A DNA stretch of 7,856 bases from positions 1 through 7,856 of the forward strand of contig CAJWLY010000067.1 in assembly GCA_913043155.1 (NCBI GenBank), written 5' to 3'. The stretch's first letter is position 1; each line of letters opens with the position of its first letter. This stretch comes from an uncultured Nitrospinaceae bacterium. Its GTDB lineage: Bacteria; Nitrospinota; Nitrospinia; Nitrospinales; VA-1. Below, in pieces: positions 1 to 5,053 of the stretch. A model generated the notes under the pieces. That model did not search any database. It saw nothing but the letters and a program-made list of their open reading frames with translations, and was not told the origin of the DNA. A program made the position numbers and the translations under genes.

Positions 1-683
1 TCCTCGCTACAATGTGGACACGTCAGCGTGCTCATGTTTTCAATGATCCCAACGATAGGGACGTTACTGTCACGGGCAAAGGAGATCATCTTCCTTGCGT
101 CGAGCAGGGCTAAGTCCTGCGGCGTGGTCACCACCACCGCTCCATCCACCTCACCAATAAAATCAATGATCGTGATCTGCTCGTTACCCGTACCTGGGGG
201 CAGGTCAATGAGCAGATAATCCAATTCACCCCAACGGATGTTGCCCAACAACTCGATGATAAAGTCATACTTGACCGCATCGCGCCAGGCAATGTGCATG
301 TTGGGGTCTTCGATCAGAAATCCTAAAGACGCTACCTTGAGCCCATTACGGGTTTCATAAGGATCGATTCCTTCTTCGGTAGAACGTAGGCGAACATTAT
401 CTGCCTTCAACAGCTTCGGGACGTTGGGTCCGTGCAGGTCGGCATCTGCCAGCCCCACTTTATATCCTTTTTCGGCCAAGGCGACTGCCAAGTTAGTGGT
501 CACGGTGCTTTTTCCCACACCCCCTTTGTTACTGCCGACGATGAGCTTGAATTTAATTTCACTCATCCGCTTATTGACAAGCCAACGGTTATGCTCATTC
601 TTGTCAGCTTTGCAATCGGTATCATTGTTAAATTCACACATCTCACATGTGTGAAGACGCCTACACTCTCCAGTCACTACCAT
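1..683 (-). CDS. mrp: Mrp/NBP35-family iron-sulfur cluster carrier ATPase, partial (C-terminus beyond window)
   Basis: Soluble P-loop ATPase of the Mrp/ApbC/NBP35 family, which carries and delivers 4Fe-4S clusters to apoproteins. The 227 residues seen include the deviant Walker A loop GSNKGGVGKST (residues 50-60), the switch I region ADADLHGPNVPK (79-90), the Walker B/switch II stretch LIDLPPGTGNEQ (158-169), and ENMSTLTCPHC ending in the CPxC pair C222/C225 that binds the bridging cluster of the dimer. The frame runs off at base 1, so the C-terminus is missing. I chose the ATG at 683 over the internal ATG at 566 (residue 40), because 683 has GGAGG five bases upstream while 566 has no clear ribosome binding site. 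The extra 39 residues hold four cysteines (C7, C13, C16, C24), recalling the N-terminal cluster site of NBP35. It is divergent from the protease gene at 1054. The family is certain; the start is likely. Confidence 0.93.
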   Translation of the reverse strand, partial: MVVTGECRRLHTCEMCEFNNDTDCKADKNEHNRWLVNKRMSEIKFKLIVGSNKGGVGKSTVTTNLAVALAEKGYKVGLADADLHGPNVPKLLKADNVRLRSTEEGIDPYETRNGLKVASLGFLIEDPNMHIAWRDAVKYDFIIELLGNIRWGELDYLLIDLPPGTGNEQITIIDFIGEVDGAVVVTTPQDLALLDARKMISFARDSNVPIVGIIENMSTLTCPHCSE

Positions 684-688
684 CAGAA

Positions 689-693
689 CCTCC
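689..693 (-). promoter_or_regulatory. Ribosome binding site deciding the mrp start
   Basis: On the minus strand GGAGG lies at 693-689, followed by five bases (TTCTG) and the ATG at 683-681. This is the best ribosome binding site near either candidate start. The internal in-frame ATG at 566 is preceded only by a weak purine stretch (AAGCGG). Confidence 0.75.
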
Positions 694-974
694 AGATTAT
701 GTAAAACTCGAAATGTAACGGGTTATGCCGCAAAACGACTGGCATCTAGCGAAATTCCAGAATATCAATGGATTAGATAAAGATTATGGAACTCTGTTTT
801 CGATGTCAAGGGAAATACCGTCCGTAGATCTCTCGACCACACCCGAGATCGGGCGCTAGATACGCATCTTTGGATAACCGCCTCTCAAATAATGGGAGAC
901 GGCACACTCGCCTACGTTTTCCACCTGTCCGCCCTAGATCTAGACCGGCGGCTTTAAACCCAACAGGAAACTGG

Positions 975-1002
975 TTGTATTCCCTTCACTAAATTTTATA
1001 AG
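975..1002 (+). promoter_or_regulatory. Candidate sigma-70-type promoter for the TPR serine protease
   Basis: TTGTAT at 975-980 and TATAAG at 997-1002 are separated by 16 bases, in an AT-rich stretch about 50 bases before the start codon. A second -10-like TATATA lies at 1009-1014. This is pattern matching only; AT-rich DNA yields such matches by chance. Confidence 0.35.
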
Positions 1003-1053
1003 ATTACTTATATAGTTGAACTTTAAAATCGAATTTCTAACCAGGCCTGCCCC

Positions 1054-2421
1054 ATGTTCAAACCCATGCCCTTTTTACGAGTTAAGAAATCCTTGGTCCT
1101 ATTGATGGCCCTTGCGCTGATATCCACGGTCATCGTCCAGCAGGCCCAGGCGTATGAGGTCAACAAGAACGCCGTCGTTCTGCTGATCGCAAAAGATTCT
1201 ACCGGGAGAACTCTCGGCACCGGAACCGGATTCATCGTCAAACCCGAAGGTGTTCTAGTCACCAACTACCATGTCCTCGTCGATGCTGCCTCTGTCGAGG
1301 CTGTAATGAAAGACGGGGACCGGGTGCAAGTGGAAACTATCTTGAAAATTGATCGGATTAAAGATTTCGCTCTGTTGAAACTAACCGAAGGTGCTTATTC
1401 GACTCTCGAAATTGGCGACTCAGATCGACTCAAGGAATTCGATTACCTGAGTGCTCTGGGATTTTTATCGCAAAACGTCAATCCTAACCAGAAAAACGGC
1501 AGGAACATCGTTCTGCAGACCTACGGTTTCGTTCTGGGCATCCATCCGCAAGCCTACCCGGAATTTTCTTTCATCTATACCACGGCATCTTTCGGACCGG
1601 GATTCAGCGGAGGACCGGTTGTTAACAAGGAAAACCGCGTAGTAGGCATCGCCACCGTGGAAGGCCGTTCCATCAACCTAGCGCTGCCGATCAACTTCAT
1701 CAAACCGTTTCTTAGTACGGTGGAGGGGATGTCCTTCGATCGCTTCCTGAAAGAGGAGCGGCATTCCAAGGAGGCTCATTATTATCGAGGGAACCACCTT
1801 CTTCACATCATGGGCAATCCTGAAGGCGCAGCCCGTGAGTTTAAAACCGTTCTGAAGATGGATGACTCCTTTGTGCTCGCCCATTACGACCTGGCTGCTG
1901 CCTATCAAAACCAAGGCATGACCGACCAAGCTATTGAGGAATATGAAAAGACCTTAGCACTCAATCCAACATTTCCGGAAGGGGCCTCGAATCTGGGTGG
2001 GTATTATTTTCGTATACAGAAATACGAAAAGGCTACAGAGATGTTCGAACAGGCCATTCGAGTGTATCCCAATTTCATTCAGGCCCACTCCAACCTCGGT
2101 GCAGTGCTCAACAAACTGGGACGGTCACCAGAAGCCGAAGGCCACCTCGAAAAAGCGCTCAGCCTCGACCCCAAATTTGGAATCGCCTATTTTAATTTAG
2201 GCAACACCCACATGGCGCTGAATCATCTAGACGAGGCACGGGAAGCCTACGACAAATCGGTGGAAAACGGAATCGACTTCCTGTCACTCCACTGGAACCT
2301 GTATGAAATCCATCACCGCCAGCAAAAAAACCAGGAAGCGATAAAGCAATTAAATATCATCCTCCAGATCGATCCGCTAAACTTGGTTGCCCAAAAAAAA
2401 CTAAAGGAACTTGCGCGGTAG
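1054..2421 (+). CDS. Exported S1-family (trypsin-fold) serine protease with six C-terminal TPR repeats
   Basis: 455 residues. Residues 1-33 form a Sec signal peptide: basic start, hydrophobic core about 12-28, and AQA before a likely cut at 33/34. The protease domain (about 36-225) has a trypsin/HtrA-type catalytic triad: His73 in TNYHVL, Asp104 in KDFALLKL, and Ser185 in GPGFSGGP, with Gly183-Ser185 forming the oxyanion hole. There is no PDZ domain, unlike DegP/HtrA. Instead six exact 34-residue TPRs follow (about 240-273, 274-307, 308-341, 342-375, 376-409, 410-443), likely a protein-docking solenoid. It is probably periplasmic or envelope-facing and may cleave or regulate a partner held by the TPRs; the substrate is unknown. 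The ATG at 1054 has AGG eight bases upstream; the ATG at 1066 would also leave a signal peptide. It stands alone on this strand, convergent with the M28 gene 18 bp away. Confidence 0.9.
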   Translation: MFKPMPFLRVKKSLVLLMALALISTVIVQQAQAYEVNKNAVVLLIAKDSTGRTLGTGTGFIVKPEGVLVTNYHVLVDAASVEAVMKDGDRVQVETILKIDRIKDFALLKLTEGAYSTLEIGDSDRLKEFDYLSALGFLSQNVNPNQKNGRNIVLQTYGFVLGIHPQAYPEFSFIYTTASFGPGFSGGPVVNKENRVVGIATVEGRSINLALPINFIKPFLSTVEGMSFDRFLKEERHSKEAHYYRGNHLLHIMGNPEGAAREFKTVLKMDDSFVLAHYDLAAAYQNQGMTDQAIEEYEKTLALNPTFPEGASNLGGYYFRIQKYEKATEMFEQAIRVYPNFIQAHSNLGAVLNKLGRSPEAEGHLEKALSLDPKFGIAYFNLGNTHMALNHLDEAREAYDKSVENGIDFLSLHWNLYEIHHRQQKNQEAIKQLNIILQIDPLNLVAQKKLKELAR

Positions 2422-2439
2422 AAGACCAGCTGTCCGCTC

Positions 2440-3372
2440 TTACCATTCTTCCAATACCCCCGCAAGCACTGAAAATACAGCCAGCAGGCTCTCGGGGGAG
2501 CATTTGTCTAGAGTATCTGAAAGTTTGTGCCAGTAAGGGTAGTCGAAATCGATCAACACAACCGATGGAATCCCGAGCAGTGAGAATGGAACGTGATCGT
2601 CAAGCACCGAGTATTTCTTCTCTGCCTTGAACTGTAAAATATTCTGGCGCTGGGCTACACTGTAGATGCGGTCGAGCAGTTTGGGGCCGCTCTGTACCGA
2701 GTAGCTTTCCTTATAAATCTGCAGGTCCCGATCACCCACCATATCGACTATCAGTACCGCCTGCGGCCATGTTTTGGGGTCCAACAACTTAAGCTGATTG
2801 GCATGGTAATTGGAGCCGGTGAACATTTCACCGGACCCGGTCGTACCAAAATCTTCCCCATCGAAAAATATGAGCCGCACCGGTAGACGCGCGGGCTGGT
2901 CTTTTAAATACCGGGCCAGTCCCAGTAGAACTGCCGTGCCCGACCCTCCGTCGTTGGCCCCCTGTATAGGCCGGATGCTCGCTTCAGGGTTAGGTTCCTG
3001 ATCGGCAAACGGACGAGTATCGTAATGTGCTCCTATAAGAACAGGGGGTCCGCCCGTCGAACCGTGGAAAACGAGTTCGATGTTGACCATGCGCACCTGT
3101 TCGCCGTTCTCCCTTCGGATGACGAACGGATGCTCCACCACCTCATCGGCAAACTCATGTCCTGCCCGCTTGAGCAGTTGTAGGGTCCGATCATATCCCA
3201 ACGTACCCACATACCTCGGGCCGAAGCCCGTGAGCGTCTCGAGGTAACCCCACAAAGTGTCGCGGTATCTTTCAAATTCCGTGGGCTGGGTATGCGCCGT
3301 CTCTGAAAAACAGAACAACAAACTCGCCAGAACCCAACCAACTGGACGCAGTCGCCGAAAGACTGCATTCAT
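2440..3372 (-). CDS. Exported M28-family zinc enzyme, glutaminyl-peptide cyclotransferase-like
   Basis: 310 residues with an N-terminal signal sequence (basic start, hydrophobic segment about 11-22, cleavage likely near 27-30); no lipobox. The rest is one M28 alpha/beta domain. Motifs in order: HYDTR (His116, Asp118), GANDGGSG (Asp141, metal ligand), FFDGED (Glu173 general base, Asp174 ligand position), IVDMVGD (Asp210), DDHVPF (258-263) and YWHKLSD (Trp281, His282). FFDGE, DDH-PF and the late Trp-His pair are hallmarks of the animal-type glutaminyl cyclase branch, which converts N-terminal Gln to pyroglutamate. The same metal ligands serve aminopeptidases, so peptidase activity cannot be excluded. 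It carries Glu-Asp where human glutaminyl cyclase has Glu-Glu. It starts 80 bases after the Nudix gene on the same strand, so co-transcription is likely. Translation starts behind a run of eight G. Confidence 0.85.
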   Translation of the reverse strand: MNAVFRRLRPVGWVLASLLFCFSETAHTQPTEFERYRDTLWGYLETLTGFGPRYVGTLGYDRTLQLLKRAGHEFADEVVEHPFVIRRENGEQVRMVNIELVFHGSTGGPPVLIGAHYDTRPFADQEPNPEASIRPIQGANDGGSGTAVLLGLARYLKDQPARLPVRLIFFDGEDFGTTGSGEMFTGSNYHANQLKLLDPKTWPQAVLIVDMVGDRDLQIYKESYSVQSGPKLLDRIYSVAQRQNILQFKAEKKYSVLDDHVPFSLLGIPSVVLIDFDYPYWHKLSDTLDKCSPESLLAVFSVLAGVLEEW

Positions 3373-3376
3373 ATCG

Positions 3377-3384
3377 CCCCCCCC
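3377..3384 (-). promoter_or_regulatory. Eight-G tract acting as the ribosome binding site of the M28 gene
   Basis: Eight consecutive G on the minus strand end four bases (CGAT) before the ATG at 3372. It is the only Shine-Dalgarno-like sequence upstream of this start. A homopolymer in this position can change length by slippage; whether it does so here is unknown. Confidence 0.5.
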
Positions 3385-3452
3385 AGTTGGAATAGGTTAC
3401 AAGATAACGTACCGTATCGCATTCTGGAGATCTTGGTCAGCGCCTTCAATCT

Positions 3453-3860
3453 TCACTCCTTATTCCGGCGGGCAGAAAAATAATCTTTGAGAATATCCGC
3501 ATGGTCGAACACCAGCGGTTCGGGCAGGGACTGTCCCGTAAACACCCCTATGTTTCGGGCGTCTGAGGCGGCCCGGGGGACCCCACCGGCTCGTGCAACG
3601 AACACCGTCGAAATGGTGTGTTGCCGGGGATCTCGTGCGGGGTTGGAGTAGGTGTGGAACTGTTCGATGAGGTCGACGTCGAGCGAGGTTTCTTCTTTAA
3701 CCTCACGCACGGCGGCTGTTTCCAAGGATTCCCCGTAGTCCACAAATCCGCCGGGAAGAGCCCATCCGTGAGGCTCGTTGTCCCTTTCAATGAGGACGAC
3801 GCCCCCTCCTTCCATCTCGATAATAATGTCCACCGTAGGAACTGGATTCCGGTATGTCAT
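3453..3860 (-). CDS. Nudix hydrolase (ADP-ribose pyrophosphatase-like)
   Basis: 135 residues, a single Nudix domain, presumed cytoplasmic. The Nudix box begins at Gly38: G-x5-E44-x7-R52-E53-V-K-E56-E57-T-S-L60. It fits the consensus except for Ser59 where Gly is usual; the Mg-binding glutamates are intact. Downstream YSNPARDPRQHTIS (71-84) and VFVA match the RDPR-H-S segment common in ADP-ribose pyrophosphatase-like members, so hydrolysis of ADP-ribose or a similar nucleoside diphosphate derivative is the best guess; substrate cannot be fixed from sequence. I chose the ATG at 3860, where homologous Nudix proteins begin and a GGAG lies about ten bases upstream. An in-frame TTG at 3941 would add 27 residues of non-conserved sequence. 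It is probably the first gene of a transcript that continues into the M28 gene; I see no strong promoter. Confidence 0.9.
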   Translation of the reverse strand: MTYRNPVPTVDIIIEMEGGGVVLIERDNEPHGWALPGGFVDYGESLETAAVREVKEETSLDVDLIEQFHTYSNPARDPRQHTISTVFVARAGGVPRAASDARNIGVFTGQSLPEPLVFDHADILKDYFSARRNKE

Positions 3861-4036
3861 TTCTACACTTCTCCAATCTTCACGAAAGGGCCAGCCCAGC
3901 CCTCTTCTGGGACCTGAGTTAGTGGAAAACAGGGGTCTCAATACCCGTTTGCCTCCCCATTTGACAACCAGACATTTTACAGGTAATTGTGTGAGGGTTG
4001 GAGGCCTAAAAGGTACAAGTCTTTTTTAAAAAGGGC

Positions 4037-4063
4037 TTAAGTACTCAACTAAGGGCCCGATAA
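4037..4063 (+). promoter_or_regulatory. Putative sigma-28 (FliA) promoter of flgM
   Basis: TTAAGTAC at 4037-4044 and CCCGATAA at 4056-4063 are separated by exactly 11 bases. The enterobacterial FliA consensus is TAAAGTTT-N11-GCCGATAA. The -10 matches 7 of 8 bases and the -35 matches 5 of 8, including the AAGT core. Transcription would begin near 4070, about 100 bases before flgM. That the next gene is the sigma-28 inhibitor itself makes the match more credible. Confidence 0.6.
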
Positions 4064-4092
4064 GCTAAACAGTAGGAAAACCCTGAAACAAG

Positions 4093-4120
4093 TTGTATAG
4101 ACAAAGGTCTCGGCTAAAAA
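4093..4120 (+). promoter_or_regulatory. Alternative sigma-70-type promoter for flgM
   Basis: TTGTAT (4093-4098) and TAAAAA (4115-4120) are separated by 16 bases, closer to flgM than the sigma-28 candidate. A 4-bp inverted repeat AGAC/GTCT (4099-4110) lies in the spacer. Weak; dual promoters are known for flgM in enterobacteria. Confidence 0.25.
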
Positions 4121-4169
4121 TAACCTATTAAAAATTAATTAATTAGGCTATCCGAATCAGGTAGACAGA

Positions 4170-4385
4170 GTGGAAATCTCGGGAAACGAAATTAGAGTAA
4201 TTAGAATCAAGAGTAAGGACATTCAAGAAGCTCGCAAGGCTGCACACGACGCCTCGGATATCCGTGTGGACAAGGTCGAGCAGATCAAACAGGCAATCGC
4301 CGACGGCAGTTTCCATGTGGACAGCCGTGACCTAGCCGAAAAAGTCCTGAAGGAAGTCATCACCGAATCCAAATTCCTTGGTTAA
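4170..4385 (+). CDS. flgM: FlgM, anti-sigma-28 factor
   Basis: 71 residues. FlgM binds sigma-28 (FliA) and holds late flagellar genes off until the hook-basal body is complete and FlgM is exported. Residues 32-65 match the conserved sigma-binding region: RVDKVEQIKQAIADGSFHVD (32-51) followed by a helix (DLAEKVLKEVI). The protein is shorter than the about 97-residue enterobacterial FlgM; the missing part is the N-terminal disordered, export-related region. The start is the GTG at 4170, with AGG eight bases upstream; the frame is open only to 4143 upstream and offers no better start. It is not followed by flgN or flgK as in many genomes: the next gene is on the opposite strand. A sigma-28-like promoter lies upstream, implying autogenous feedback. 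Confidence 0.88.
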   Translation: MEISGNEIRVIRIKSKDIQEARKAAHDASDIRVDKVEQIKQAIADGSFHVDSRDLAEKVLKEVITESKFLG

Positions 4386-4534
4386 AACCGGCACGCCTCC
4401 CTTTCTGTCCCCAATCAGACCAATCTAAATTATTGAAGTGACCCATGTTTACGATTTTTGAGGGGGTGTTTTTTGCAGGGGCCTTCCACGGGGAAACGTC
4501 CCTGAGAAGATGGTTCTAGGGGGGGTGAAAACGG

Positions 4535-4765
4535 TCAGCCTGGGTCGCTGGTGGCAACGGAGGTCGGTAACGAAGAAACAAATTGGTTGAGCTGCTCGAT
4601 CAGAACATCCACTTCCATACCGTGCATCAGTGCTCCATTTTCAAGTGTATCGAACTTGACAGCAAAACAACTACCACAACTCATCTGGAGCTTGCTGAAG
4701 AACTTCACCGTCTCCGGATAGGCGCTGATGATTTCGTTGATGGTGGTTTGTTTTGTGATGAGCAT
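4535..4765 (-). CDS. DUF1858 domain protein with a CxxC redox motif
   Basis: 76 residues, almost all one DUF1858 domain: ITKQTTINEIISAYPETVKFF near the start, then MSCGSCFAVKFDTLENGAL with Cys30 and Cys33 as a CxxC pair, then HGMEVDVLIEQLN. DUF1858 proteins are predicted redox-active small domains, sometimes linked with hybrid-cluster proteins and also fused to larger proteins; no precise function is established. The ATG at 4765 is where relatives begin and has GGA seven bases upstream. A GTG at 4783 would add six residues (its AGGG is too close for a good site). It is cytoplasmic by prediction and divergent from rpmB, with a possible shared promoter. The last eight residues after LPTS are variable tail. 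Confidence 0.85.
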   Translation of the reverse strand: MLITKQTTINEIISAYPETVKFFSKLQMSCGSCFAVKFDTLENGALMHGMEVDVLIEQLNQFVSSLPTSVATSDPG

Positions 4766-4783
4766 GGGATCATCCAAAATCAC

Positions 4784-4831
4784 TTGCCCTTAAATTCCCC
4801 GTATGCTAGCATTTCCAAACCCATGAAACAA
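4784..4831. promoter_or_regulatory. Symmetric bidirectional promoter candidate between the DUF1858 gene and rpmB
   Basis: A perfect palindrome ATGCTAGCAT at 4803-4812 offers the -10 hexamer TAGCAT on both strands. Plus strand (to rpmB): TTGCCC at 4784-4789, 17-base spacer, TAGCAT at 4807-4812. Minus strand (to DUF1858): TTGTTT at 4831-4826, 17-base spacer, TAGCAT at 4808-4803. Both spacers are the optimal 17. Hexamer matches are moderate: 4/6 and 4/6 on plus, 3/6 and 4/6 on minus. Confidence 0.45.
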
Positions 4832-4857
4832 TCGATTTTGAAAAGGAGTGAATAGGA

Positions 4858-5049
4858 ATGGCCCAGCGATGTGATGTTTGTGACAAAGGACCCCTCTTCG
4901 GGAACAACGTCAGTCACGCCAATAACAAGACCCGACGCAGGTGGAACCCAAATCTCAAAAAAATTCGAGGCCAGTATCAAGGTTCGATCCGCACAATGAA
5001 GGTATGCACTCGTTGCCTTAAAGCAGGGAAGGTAGCGAAAGTCATCTAA
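4858..5049 (+). CDS. rpmB: 50S ribosomal protein bL28
   Basis: 63 residues, complete. It begins MAQRCDVCDKGPLFGNNVSH, the typical L28 start, and contains the basic rRNA-binding segment TRRRWNPNLKKIR (25-37) and CTRCLKAGKV near the C-terminus. Cys5, Cys8, Cys50 and Cys53 form a zinc ribbon, so this is the C+ (zinc-binding) form; organisms that also carry a cysteine-free paralogue often induce it in zinc starvation, and none is visible here. AAGGAG at 4843-4848 lies nine bases before the ATG. The gene is convergent with rel, whose stop codon is four bases away. Confidence 0.97.
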   Translation: MAQRCDVCDKGPLFGNNVSHANNKTRRRWNPNLKKIRGQYQGSIRTMKVCTRCLKAGKVAKVI

Positions 5050-5053
5050 CGAT

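Larger units (their letters stand above)
684..1053. other. Divergent intergenic region between mrp and the TPR serine protease
   Basis: 370 bases with no convincing gene on either strand. It must hold the promoters of both divergent genes. Visible structure: an imperfect hairpin at 878-902 (CCGCCTCTC pairing with GGGAGACGG, one C-A mismatch and one G-T wobble, 7-base loop), a perfect 10-bp palindrome CTAGATCTAG at 934-943, and a 6-bp inverted repeat GATCTC/GAGATC around 827-850. None is followed by a T tract, so none looks like an intrinsic terminator. The end from about 990 is AT-rich and carries the protease promoter candidate. No good sigma-70 promoter was found for mrp. Confidence 0.6.
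3861..4169. other. Divergent intergenic region between the Nudix gene and flgM
   Basis: 309 bases without a supported gene. The part nearest flgM is AT-rich and carries the sigma-28-like and sigma-70-like promoter candidates listed separately. An AT-rich imperfect stem-loop spans 4124-4147 (CCTATTAA pairing with TTAATTAGG, one bulged T, 7-base loop), ending 11 bases before the flgM ribosome binding site. On the minus strand TTGTCA at about 3974 with TATTGA 18 bases on is a weak match for a Nudix promoter. Confidence 0.5.

Noticed and set aside
432..704. Plus-strand open frame overlapping the start of mrp
   Set aside because: Antisense to the conserved Walker A region and the N-terminal segment of mrp; no features of its own.
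4489..4504. Small hairpin (GGGA/TCCC plus two outer pairs) between the convergent flgM and DUF1858 genes, considered as a terminator
   Set aside because: Stem only about six pairs including a wobble, and no T tract follows on either strand.
4445..4519. Possible 24-residue plus-strand peptide gene starting at an ATG between flgM and the DUF1858 gene
   Set aside because: No real ribosome binding site, no recognisable motif, and length expected by chance.
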